DNA of 64,000 bases, from assembly GCA_020847975.1 (NCBI GenBank), contig JADLBD010000137.1:23025-87024 (forward strand). Reading direction: 5' to 3'. Source of the DNA: Bryobacterales bacterium (GTDB lineage Bacteria > Acidobacteriota > Terriglobia > Bryobacterales > Bryobacteraceae). Shown one piece after another: positions 43,994 through 52,101 of this stretch (its first letter is position 1; every line of letters starts with the position of its first letter). A program made the position numbers and the translations under genes. The notes under the pieces are model-generated. The model was not told the DNA's origin, made no database searches, and was given only the letters and a program-made list of their open reading frames with translations.

Positions 43994-44487
43994 TCAGCTC
44001 GGCACGGTCAGTGTTGTCTTGGCGCAAACTGGTTCAACATTGCGGGTTGCTGCAGCACCCAAATGGTTTCCGTACAGGTCTTCGAATGCCGCTTCCTTGG
44101 CCCATGGTTCGGTGCGTACGTCCGAGCGGAACCGAACGCCCGCATCAATCAGACGCTTATGGGCGGCATCGAATTCAGGGGTCTCCAACACCCGGTACGT
44201 CTCGGTGCCGATGCGCTCCGGGCCAAGACGCTTGTCGATCCCCGTGTACCCGTCACCCGGCCGGTGGACGATGATGCGGAGGCCCGGAGATCCAGGGGAA
44301 TTCATCATCACCCACCGCTTGCGCGGGTCGGATTCTTTGTTGTCCTGGACCTGGAAACCCAAGACGCGAGAATACAAAGGATCGTGAGCGAAACGAGCCT
44401 AAGATTCGTCTGTTCGCCGCCGGCTTGGCCAAAAGCGAGGACCGGCGTCACCGATACAGAAAGCAGCATCCATTCAAGTATTTTCAT
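43994..44487 (-). pseudogene. Exported VOC (glyoxalase-like) protein with internal deletion and frameshift
   Basis: A start at 44487 (GGAG about 9 nt upstream) opens MKILEWMLLSVSVTPVLAFG, a signal peptide, and runs to LRLVSLTI. There the reading jumps frame, and YSRVLGFQVQDNKESDP continues the VOC fold to TTLTVPS. The expected stretch between (Vx[DN]QxxALxFY) is missing, about 11 residues, so a deletion not divisible by three joined the parts. The remaining half keeps the VOC elements PGSPGLRIIVHRPG, RFRSDVRTEPWAKEAAFED and YGNHLG. It is the third gene of the arsR-SRPBCC operon, 19 nt after the SRPBCC stop. Confidence 0.7.
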
Positions 44488-44506
44488 TTATGTTTGCTCC
44501 CCTTGG

Positions 44507-44935
44507 CTATCGGACGCGAAAGGCGCGTGCTCCCAGCAGGGCCGGAAGTTTCTTGCCCAAGAGCGTGCTCCGCCATCCCTTGCTCAACATCATGCCGGCT
44601 ATTCGTGCTTTCAGGCCGCGGAACCCGGTGTGCTCGAGGATGAGTCGCGTCCCGTCGCCGTGGGGTTCCAGCGTCCACGTGACGACGGTGTCGAGCGCGT
44701 CGGATTGCCAGGTGTACGAGATGCGCTTGCCATGGTCGATGGCCAACACCCTGCAATTGACGACGCCGTCCCATCCCGGTTGTGGCTTGTCTCGGAAGCG
44801 AAAGGTGCGGCCAACTTCCGGTGCGAAATCGTTTTCCATCAGCCAGGCTGCAAGCTCCTTGGAATCCGTCAGCGAACGCCAAACGGCCGCCGGGGGAACA
44901 TCATAAAAAGCCTCAAAGCGAAGGTCTCGTTTCAT
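44507..44935 (-). CDS. SRPBCC (AHSA1-like) domain protein
   Basis: 142 aa from ATG 44935. FEAFYDVPPAAVWRSLTDSK, AAWLMENDFAPEVGRTFRFR, CRVLAIDHGKRISYTWQSDA and TWTLEPHGDGTRLILEHTGF are the successive strands of the AHSA1/SRPBCC fold, which forms a hydrophobic ligand cavity. The start overlaps the arsR stop by ATGA (44932-44935), so translation is coupled. ArsR-AHSA1 pairs are a common bacterial arrangement; the ligand is unknown. Confidence 0.88.
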   Translation of the reverse strand: MKRDLRFEAFYDVPPAAVWRSLTDSKELAAWLMENDFAPEVGRTFRFRDKPQPGWDGVVNCRVLAIDHGKRISYTWQSDALDTVVTWTLEPHGDGTRLILEHTGFRGLKARIAGMMLSKGWRSTLLGKKLPALLGARAFRVR

Positions 44936-45249
44936 TTTCTGGATTTCCTCAGGTGCTCGCCAAGTTGGGTCAGCTTGTCTGTCCAAAACTGCTCGTACGG
45001 CGTCACCCAGTCAAAAACGCCCCGCAAGGGATCCGCTGCAAGACTGTAGAGCCGCTGACGACCACGTTTCTCCACGCTCACCAGACCTGCCTCTCGCAGA
45101 ATACGCAGATGCTGAGAGATCGCGGGTTGCGTCATGTCGTACCGCTCAACGAGTTCGTTCACCGGCGCGGACCCGCGTTGCAGCCGATCCAGGATGCTGC
45201 GACGGGTTGCGTCGCTCAGCGCGAGGAATGTCGTATCGGTCGTGTGCAT
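44932..45249 (-). CDS. ArsR-family transcriptional regulator
   Basis: 105 aa from ATG 45249 (MHTTDTTFLALSD). Winged helix: DATRRSILDRLQRGSAPVNE, DMTQPAISQHLRILREAGLV (recognition helix) and VEKRGRQRLYSLAADPLRG. No metal-binding ELCVCDL Cys motif, so it belongs to the non-metal ArsR subset linked with SRPBCC partners. An alternative ATG lies at 45255. The promoter overlaps an ATATAAG/CTTATAT repeat and its -10 ends only a few bases before the ATG, suggesting a leaderless mRNA. Confidence 0.9.
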   Translation of the reverse strand: MHTTDTTFLALSDATRRSILDRLQRGSAPVNELVERYDMTQPAISQHLRILREAGLVSVEKRGRQRLYSLAADPLRGVFDWVTPYEQFWTDKLTQLGEHLRKSRK

Positions 45250-45257
45250 CCCCATAG

Positions 45258-45287
45258 ATAATATATAAGAGTTGGCTTATATGTCAA
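45258..45287 (-). promoter_or_regulatory. arsR operon promoter and operator
   Basis: Minus strand: TTGACA (45287-45282); candidate -10 TATTAT (45263-45258) at 18-bp spacing or TATATT (45265-45260) at 16 bp. A perfect 7-bp inverted repeat, ATATAAG (45263-45269) and CTTATAT (45276-45282) with a 6-bp spacer, lies between the elements. It is very AT-rich against a GC-rich background, as expected for an ArsR site. Confidence 0.7.
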
Positions 45288-46078
45288 CGGGCCGGTCTTC
45301 CCGATGGCCGCAGAGCTTCGGCCGCGACCGGCCGTCCTCGATCTTCTCGCGCGCTTGGACGCTTGCCACATGCCTTCGCTGAATCGGCCGGGTTTCCTGA
45401 AACCCTGGTTTGGCGTGTCTCTCTCAGCCAGGAGCGTGCCCGGGTTCACGAACCGGGGGGCACGTTCCCCGGCGGGCCGGAGCATAAAAGCAACGTCCTT
45501 GCACGGAATTCATTTGACGTATTGCTGAGCTGATGGCATTGTCACGATGCAGCGTGCATCTTGTGACAGGCTTGAAGAGCGGCCAAGACTATTCCATAGG
45601 CCTCGGCGTTGGTGCGGTAGAAGACCAAAAAGCCGTCTCTCTGCTCGTTCAACTGTATTCGCAGAAAGCACAGGATCAGCAAAAGACGATTCAGCGATTC
45701 ATTGAGAAAGCGGCGCCGCTCTCGCCGCTGCTCCCGGTCGTTCGGATATCGGCACTGACCTCCCCCCTCTGCGATCTTGGCGTCTCCTATGGAACCACCT
45801 CATACCGGTAACGGTCTTAACTGCGTAAAGAGCAATCATCTCCCACCCCCCTCGCCAGCCCCAACTCCTAAAACTCTGCGTCTCTGCGCGAAAATTCGTT
45901 ACCTACACGCCTCGCACCCGAAGGAACACGCGGCCCGTTCACACGATTTCCACCACTATTTTTCCAATCCTTTCAACCACTTTCCGCGCACACCCTCTGC
46001 GGGCGCCTCAAACCCACGCTACTCTGAAGCCGGAAAAGGCCGCCGGCCTTCTCCCATAAACCAAGGAGGCTTCCCCCC
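45288..46078. other. Gap without a convincing gene
   Basis: A GC-rich stretch (45296-45490) contains an imperfect hairpin around GGTTC-AC-GAACC (~45436-45447). A 92-codon open frame at 45533-45811 has no Shine-Dalgarno, family or bias I trust. 45812-46060 is low-complexity C/A-rich. A strong AAGGAGG (46064-46070) belongs to the next gene. Confidence 0.45.
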
Positions 46079-46771
46079 ATGCTAGACTCTCTTTTCAACA
46101 AATCCCGGACCCGCGCCGCAATCAATCGCGAAAATGCCCGTAAATCCACTGGCCCTAAGACCGAAGCCGGCAAAGCCGCTTCCAGCCGCAACGCCCTCAA
46201 GGAAGGTTTCACCGCCTCCTTCGCCATCGTGGCCCCGGAAGACCAGCAATGCTACGAAGAATTCCTCGCCAACCTCCGCGCGGAACTCCAGCCCGCGGGC
46301 ACTCAGGAAGAGGATCTCTTCCGCCGCGTCAGCCTCGCCTCCTGGAACATTCGCCGCATCGAAAAGCTAACCTTCGCCCTCTATGAAGAAACCGGAGCCG
46401 ACCCGCTCGCCTCCGATGACCCGGCTATCACATCCAAACTCGAACGCTACACCCGCCACCAGACTTTGAACGAGCGCTCCTATTACCGGGGCATCAAACA
46501 CCTGCGGCTCCTTCAGGACTCCCGCCCTGCCGCCGAGCCGCCCCATACCACATCGGAACCCGCGACAGAGCAAAGCCATCCCCCTGCTGGCGATACCGTT
46601 TCTGCCCCAGCCACTCCCCCGCAAGCCTCTGATTCCAAAAACGACAAAACGAAGCCTGCCGAAACCCCTGCTCCGCCCCCTCAAAACGGGCCGGCGAACC
46701 AATCGCACCCCGATTCTGACCCTTGCCAGGCCGGCTCCGGCCCTAACCACCTGCTCCTGGTCATCAAATGA
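46079..46771 (+). CDS. Uncharacterised protein with 'STGPKTEAGKAASSRNALK' motif and disordered tail
   Basis: 230 aa, preceded by AAGGAGG 9 nt upstream. The N-terminus NRENARKSTGPKTEAGKAAS is a basic motif that I associate with a multi-copy family in Acidobacteria and some other soil bacteria, of unknown function. Residues ~55-145 are helical (CYEEFLANLRAELQPAGTQE, LFRRVSLASWNIRRIEKLTF, LNERSYYRGIKHLRLLQ). From ~150 the chain is Pro/Ala/Ser-rich and disordered. No signal peptide. The motif recalls DNA- or RNA-contacting basic loops, but nothing catalytic is visible. Confidence 0.75.
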   Translation: MLDSLFNKSRTRAAINRENARKSTGPKTEAGKAASSRNALKEGFTASFAIVAPEDQQCYEEFLANLRAELQPAGTQEEDLFRRVSLASWNIRRIEKLTFALYEETGADPLASDDPAITSKLERYTRHQTLNERSYYRGIKHLRLLQDSRPAAEPPHTTSEPATEQSHPPAGDTVSAPATPPQASDSKNDKTKPAETPAPPPQNGPANQSHPDSDPCQAGSGPNHLLLVIK

Positions 46772-46782
46772 ACGCCGCTGCT

Positions 46783-48879
46783 TCACTGCCGCGTAATCGA
46801 CAGCGACCGCCAGCTCATGTTCCCCGCCGCGTCCCATGCCCGGATAGTGATCATGTTGCTCCCCGTAAACAGCGGCACGTCGGCAATCCGCCAGTTCGTC
46901 GAGCCGTCAGCCCTGCCGCCGCGATTCCCATTCGCCACCCAATCCACCAGCACCACCCCGAGATTGTCACTCGCGGCGCCAACGATCGTAAATGCCGGTT
47001 GAGTCGTGGTTATCGCGGAACTCACCGGGAACAGGACGCTCAGCGCGGGAGCCACGGTGTCCGCCACCGGCGGCGGCGGTGTGTAATCCACGTCGATCGA
47101 AGCGCTCGCTGTCAGCCCCTGGATATCCGTCGCGATCACCGTGATGTGGTTCGTGCCCGCCTCGAGCGGTACGGGACTGGTGGTCCATGCCGCGCTTCCC
47201 ATCATCTGGCCGCCGCTCCCGCGCGTATTCAGCCACTGAATGCCCGCTACGCGCCCCGCCGGCCCCGCTGTTCCCGACAGAATCAGCGCCGGCTGGCCGC
47301 TCACGGAACGGCCCGCCGAAACCGGGGAAACAATCAGGATGGTCACAGGCTGCCCCGGAGACGGTGTGGGCGCCGTGGGTGTCGGGACAGGCTCCCGCGT
47401 GATACGCAACTCTCTCGTCGCCCTGCCCTGCGCGCTGTCGACTGCCGTGATGGTGACCACGTTCTCCCCCATCTGCAGCGCCACCGAGGCAATCGACCAC
47501 GGCCGCCACCCTTGCGCCGTGCCCGCGCCGCCGCGCGCATTCGTCCAGGAAACCTGTACGGCGCCCGTTCCCCCGCCGGTGGTCCCCGAGATCGTCACCT
47601 GGTCGGCTTGCGTCGTCAGAATGTTCGTGTTCGGCTGCGTCACCGTCAGCGTCAGCGGATTCGCCGAGGGTGTTGCCGGGTTCGCCGGCGCGGTCACGGA
47701 GGGCGTGCCGTCCTGCGACTTGTAAAGTTGCTGTATCGCGGAAATATCTTCACTTTGCAGCCCCGCCGCCAGCCGGTAATAGGGGTACATCACCGATTGC
47801 GGATTGTCCGAATGCCCCAGCCCCAATGCGTGGCCCATCTCATGCAGCACCACGCTGTACATATCCACGTTCGCCCCCAACTGCCAGGGCTCATCGTCGT
47901 CCAGATGCAGATCCCCCGCCACCGGTTCTGTGTTCGGTGGTGAGGGATAGAAGGTGTGCGCCAGCGTGTGCCCGGGCCCGTCAAACGGATACCCGTCCCC
48001 ATGGTCGCCTGTCGCAAACAGGATGTTGATTGTCTTCCGCGCCTCGGCCGAACTGCCCGGAGCGAAGCTCACCTTCACATACTTCGCCCACTCCTTCATC
48101 GCCCGCAGCGCTTCGCTCTGCACCTGGGCAGGCGTCAACCTCCCCGTGTACGACGAAAAGAAATAACCGAGTTCCACCGCTCCAAGTCCGGCCCCGTCCC
48201 AACCCTGGCTCACCTGAGCCACAATCTGGCCGATCCGGCCCGTCTCGGCGAGCGCGCCTCCGCACGCCTCCACAGGCCGGCCATCCGCCAGTTCACGCGA
48301 AACGGGGAACAGGTACGACACTTCGTCCCATTCCGCCAACCGCGCCAGGCGCGACTCCGGACCCTTCACCATGAGCTGCCAGCCCACCAGATCGGGATTG
48401 TCCGCCACTTGCAGTCCCTCTTTCGAAACGATGGCGGCCATGTCCGCGCGAGTCACGTCAAGATGAAACTCCACCAGGATTGTCTGCTCCGCTTCGACCC
48501 CGCCAAGCAGGCCCGCGTCCACCAGCAGCGGGCTCACCTTTTGCTCCGGCTCGAGCCGCCCCCTCCAGGCGAGCGACAGGCCCTCCAGAGCGGAACCGTC
48601 CGGTACGCTGGCGATCAACCCGCGCTCCGGTACGAACTGAACCACCCGCGCTCCTAACGCGGCCAGATCCTCCACGTCCTGCCTCCCCGGCGCTTGCGGA
48701 TAGACCAGCAGCCAGTGCCAGTGGTCTGAATTCTGGCGCTTGTCCGCCACTGACGCCCCGAGCCCCGCCGAACGCGCCGCCACGGCCCTGCTCTTCAAGT
48801 ACACCCCCGGCTGCGCCCACAACACCGGGATTCCAGCCCCCACCAGGAAAATAAGCCGGAATGTCGCCTTTAACCTCAT
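46783..48879 (-). CDS. Secreted matrixin-like zinc metalloprotease with Ig-like C-terminal domains
   Basis: 698 aa with a signal peptide (MRLKATFRLIFLVGAGIPVLWA). A pro-domain-like region (~35-200) is followed by the protease domain (~215-385). The zinc site is VVLHEMGHALGLGHSD (HExxHxxGxxH), followed by SVMYPYYR, whose Met sits at the Met-turn position; together these define matrixin-type metzincins. Three Ig-like modules follow (~400-698), each with a Trp/Asn-Arg motif such as VSWTNARGGAGTAQGW, IQWLNTRGSGGQ and VDWVANGNRGGRA. The cleaved substrate is unknown. Divergent from the NHL gene across an AT-richer 102-bp gap that presumably holds both promoters. Confidence 0.85.
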   Translation of the reverse strand: MRLKATFRLIFLVGAGIPVLWAQPGVYLKSRAVAARSAGLGASVADKRQNSDHWHWLLVYPQAPGRQDVEDLAALGARVVQFVPERGLIASVPDGSALEGLSLAWRGRLEPEQKVSPLLVDAGLLGGVEAEQTILVEFHLDVTRADMAAIVSKEGLQVADNPDLVGWQLMVKGPESRLARLAEWDEVSYLFPVSRELADGRPVEACGGALAETGRIGQIVAQVSQGWDGAGLGAVELGYFFSSYTGRLTPAQVQSEALRAMKEWAKYVKVSFAPGSSAEARKTINILFATGDHGDGYPFDGPGHTLAHTFYPSPPNTEPVAGDLHLDDDEPWQLGANVDMYSVVLHEMGHALGLGHSDNPQSVMYPYYRLAAGLQSEDISAIQQLYKSQDGTPSVTAPANPATPSANPLTLTVTQPNTNILTTQADQVTISGTTGGGTGAVQVSWTNARGGAGTAQGWRPWSIASVALQMGENVVTITAVDSAQGRATRELRITREPVPTPTAPTPSPGQPVTILIVSPVSAGRSVSGQPALILSGTAGPAGRVAGIQWLNTRGSGGQMMGSAAWTTSPVPLEAGTNHITVIATDIQGLTASASIDVDYTPPPPVADTVAPALSVLFPVSSAITTTQPAFTIVGAASDNLGVVLVDWVANGNRGGRADGSTNWRIADVPLFTGSNMITIRAWDAAGNMSWRSLSITRQ

Positions 48880-48981
48880 GTTACTGAAAGACTTATCGAT
48901 TCCAATGAGAACAGTCTTAAGATCTGTGCACTTATTTGTGGGGTCAGAAAAACTCTACTCCCGTTCGGGGTGTTCGCGCCT

Positions 48982-51603
48982 ATGATCTCGCTTCTCCTCT
49001 TCCTCTCCGGCTCCCTCTCCTTCGCACAGCCGCCATCCTTCTCCATCGATACCGTCGCCGGCTCCGACCCCTCCTCCCTTCCCGCCGCCTCGCTCCAGGA
49101 CGTCCGCGGCATCGCCTCCTCCCCCTCCGGCAACGTCTTCTTCTCCGACGCCGCGCGCCACCAGGTCTTCCGCGTCTCCACTTTGGGCGAGGTCACTGTG
49201 GTTGCCGGCACGGGCAAGCCCGGCTTCTCCGGCGACGGCGGCGACGCCGCTTCCGCCGCCCTCAACCAACCCTACGGGCTCGCCGCCGATGCGGCGGGCA
49301 ATCTCTACATCGCCGACCTCCAAAACGCGCGAGTCCGGCGTGTGGATGCGAAGGGCAGGATCACCACTATGGCGGGCGGCGGTGCGCTCGCCGTGGGTGC
49401 CATTCCGGTTCCCGCCGCCGCGGCCTCTCTCAAGGCCCCGCGCAATCTCGCCATCGACCCCGCCGGCAACCTCTACATCTCTGACTTCCTGGACCACCGC
49501 GTCCTTCGCCTCGGCGGCGATGGAAACCTCACCGTAGTGGCCGGGAACGGCTCCCCCGGCCCCGCCGCCGATTCCACCGGCGCCCTCGCCGGATCGCTCG
49601 CTTATCCCGCCGGCATCTTCCTCGACAGCGCCGGCCTGCTCTACATCGCCGATAGCGGCAATCACGCCATCCGCATTGTCGCCGCCGGACTGATGACCAC
49701 GGTCCGCGTTCAGAACGCCTCGTCCTTCCTCAACCTGCCCGTCAGCGTCTGCGCCGACCCGGCCCGCAACCTCTACGTCGCCAGCAGCGGCTTTGACGAA
49801 GCCGTGCGCATTACGCCCTCAGGCGTCGCCACCGTCCTCGCCGCGGGCGCCCGCGACCTCGCCTTCGACCCCGCGGGCAATCTGCTCATCGCTTCCGGCG
49901 CCTTGGTCCGCAAGTTGTCGCCGTCCGGAATGCTCAGCGCCATCGCCGGAGCCGGAGGCCAGTTTCGCGGGGAAGGCGCGCCTGCAACAGAAGCACTGCT
50001 CTTCGGCCCAAGTGACGTCAAGGTGGATGCCACCGGGGCGCTGCTCATCATTGACACGCAGAATCACCGCCTGCGCCGCGTCTCCGCCGGCATCATTTCC
50101 ACCATCGCGGGAAACGGAGAAGCCGGCGCCGAGGCCCTCTCCAATCCGCAGGCGGCCGCCATCGACCGGGCGGGCAACATATATATCGCCGATACCGGCA
50201 ACCACCGCGTCCGCCGCCTTTCGCCCGATGGGCAGTTGACCACCATCGCCGGCACAGGCGCCGCGGGGTTCAATGGTGAAGCCGGAGACCCGCTCCGCAT
50301 TCAACTCAGCTTCCCTTCGGGAGTCGCCGTTGACCCGTCAGGCCAGCTCCACATCTCCGATACGGGCAACCACCGCATCCGCCGGCTCACCGCAAGCGGC
50401 TTCCTGGTTACCGTCGCCGGAACAGGCCTCAAGAGCTTCTCCGGTGATGGGCTCGGCGGCCTTCTCGCCGGCTTCGATACCCCTCGCGGCATCGACTTCG
50501 ACAAAGGCGGCAATCTCTACATCGCCGATTCCGGCAACCACCGCATTCGCAGGATGGCGCCTTCCGGCATTGTCACCACCGCCGCCGGCAACGGCCAGAC
50601 CTCCGTGCTCAACCTGCCCTTCGGCGTCGCCGTCTCCGATACCGCGCTCTACATCTCCGATACCGGCAATCACCGCATCTGCCTGCTTCCCGCGGGCGGC
50701 GCCCTCCAGACCATCGCCGGAGCCGGAACGGCGGGCTTCGACGGCGACAAAGGCCCGGCGCTCTCCGCCCACTTCCAGGAACCGGCCGGCATCTCCCTCG
50801 ACGCCTCCGGAAACATCTACGTCGCCGACCGCGCCAACCACCGCATCCGCAAGCTGACACCCACGGCCACCTCCCCCGCCTCCCCCGAGGCCCCTCCCGC
50901 GGAGACATCCGCGGTCCGGGTTTCGAATGCGGCCACGCTCGACACTGGCGCCATCGCGCCCGGAATGCTGGTCACCATTCAAGGCGCATCCGTGGGCCCC
51001 GCCTCCCCTTCGAGCGGCGTCGCGGGGTCCACGGGAATCCTCGAAACCACCCTCGGCGGCACGCAAGTCCTCTTCGATGGAAAACCGGCGCCCATTCTCT
51101 ATGCGCAGGACAACCTCATCAACGTCCAGGCGCCCTACCAGATCAAGGGGCAGACTTCGCTGGTCGAGGTCCGCCGCGCCGGAGCCGCCATTGCCCAGAC
51201 AACCGTGAAACTCGCCGCCGTCGCTCCGGGTATCTTCACCTCCGGAGGCGGTTCCGGACCGGCTACCGCGTTCAATGAGGATTACACCATCAACACCGCC
51301 GCCAACCCCGCCCCTCGCGGATCCCTCGTCACGTTCTACGCCACGGGCGAAGGACTCACTGACCCGGCAAGCACGGATGGCAAACTCGCCGCCGCTCCCT
51401 ATCCCGTCCCTCTCGCCCCGGTCCAGGTAACCATCGGCGGCCAGCCCGCGGAATTGATCGCCCTCGCCTCCGGGGCTACCAGTCCCGGAGTCCTGCAACT
51501 CACCGCGCGCATCCCCGCGCAGGCGGCCTCAGGCGCACAGCCGCTCGTCCTCACCGTGGGTGGATCCGCCTCGCAGGCGAACGTGACGCTGTTTATCAGG
51601 TAA
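48982..51603 (+). CDS. NHL-repeat protein with Solibacter-type C-terminal domain
   Basis: 873 aa from ATG 48982 with a signal peptide (MISLLLFLSGSLSFA). Residues ~20-630 contain about ten NHL repeats (VVAGTGKPGFSGDGGDAASA...YGLAADAAGNLYIADLQNARVRRV pattern), building one or two beta-propellers. The last ~225 residues (VSNAATLDTGAIAPGMLVTI, IQGASVGPASP, ALPIL-like LYAQDNLINVQAPY, VTFYATGEGLTDPASTDG, PVQVTIGGQPAELI) match the domain described as TIGR03437, typical of Solibacter. Secreted; the domain's role, perhaps surface attachment, is not established. Confidence 0.9.
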   Translation: MISLLLFLSGSLSFAQPPSFSIDTVAGSDPSSLPAASLQDVRGIASSPSGNVFFSDAARHQVFRVSTLGEVTVVAGTGKPGFSGDGGDAASAALNQPYGLAADAAGNLYIADLQNARVRRVDAKGRITTMAGGGALAVGAIPVPAAAASLKAPRNLAIDPAGNLYISDFLDHRVLRLGGDGNLTVVAGNGSPGPAADSTGALAGSLAYPAGIFLDSAGLLYIADSGNHAIRIVAAGLMTTVRVQNASSFLNLPVSVCADPARNLYVASSGFDEAVRITPSGVATVLAAGARDLAFDPAGNLLIASGALVRKLSPSGMLSAIAGAGGQFRGEGAPATEALLFGPSDVKVDATGALLIIDTQNHRLRRVSAGIISTIAGNGEAGAEALSNPQAAAIDRAGNIYIADTGNHRVRRLSPDGQLTTIAGTGAAGFNGEAGDPLRIQLSFPSGVAVDPSGQLHISDTGNHRIRRLTASGFLVTVAGTGLKSFSGDGLGGLLAGFDTPRGIDFDKGGNLYIADSGNHRIRRMAPSGIVTTAAGNGQTSVLNLPFGVAVSDTALYISDTGNHRICLLPAGGALQTIAGAGTAGFDGDKGPALSAHFQEPAGISLDASGNIYVADRANHRIRKLTPTATSPASPEAPPAETSAVRVSNAATLDTGAIAPGMLVTIQGASVGPASPSSGVAGSTGILETTLGGTQVLFDGKPAPILYAQDNLINVQAPYQIKGQTSLVEVRRAGAAIAQTTVKLAAVAPGIFTSGGGSGPATAFNEDYTINTAANPAPRGSLVTFYATGEGLTDPASTDGKLAAAPYPVPLAPVQVTIGGQPAELIALASGATSPGVLQLTARIPAQAASGAQPLVLTVGGSASQANVTLFIR

Positions 51604-52051
51604 GGGGAACGGCCTGCCGCTCCCAGGGACGCCGTGGAACCCCCTGGTCGCGGTCCTTCACGCGGTCATAGAGGTGCAGTTCGTTCACCGTCCCCAGCGA
51701 CTGGTTGTACAAACTCACCAGCCCCAACCCTTCGCGCAGATCTTCTTCGAAGTTGTGGAGCGCGTGCAGGTGGGCGGCTGTCGCCGGAGCACGCTTGCCG
51801 CCAGGCGCAACCCAGAACTTCTGATATCCGCCATCGCACAACAGGGCGATCTCCGCGCCTAACAGCACCCCGGCCTTCGAAACGTGCGGCGGCGCGCCGG
51901 CTGCCTTCTCCGTCACCACCGCGGCGCATCCGCCCCGGCTCACGCGCATCCCGCCGCCGGTCTCCGGCTGCACCGTGAAACCCTGCTTGCGGAGCCCGTC
52001 CATCAGTTCGGAAAACGTGGGCACTGGCGGCTTTTCGTGGCGAAAGAACAT
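51596..52051 (-). CDS. Conserved-looking hypothetical protein
   Basis: 151 aa, not recognised. FSELMDGLRKQGFTVQPETG and MRVSRGGCAAVVTEKA, then VLLGAEIALLCDGGYQKFWV and LHALHNFEEDLREGLGLVSL, suggest an alpha/beta domain without signal peptide. It overlaps the NHL gene end by 8 nt on the opposite strand. No catalytic motif; a single Cys in a GGC turn. Probably cytoplasmic. Confidence 0.6.
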   Translation of the reverse strand: MFFRHEKPPVPTFSELMDGLRKQGFTVQPETGGGMRVSRGGCAAVVTEKAAGAPPHVSKAGVLLGAEIALLCDGGYQKFWVAPGGKRAPATAAHLHALHNFEEDLREGLGLVSLYNQSLGTVNELHLYDRVKDRDQGVPRRPWERQAVPLT

Positions 52052-52101
52052 AAGCCCTCATTGTAACTTGAGGAACCTCTCGCGGGCTATGTTAGGATGC
52101 C

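Noticed and set aside
45533..45811. 92-codon frame in the gap before 46079
   Set aside because: No ribosome site, mixed codon usage and no recognisable fold; kept only as part of the gap description.
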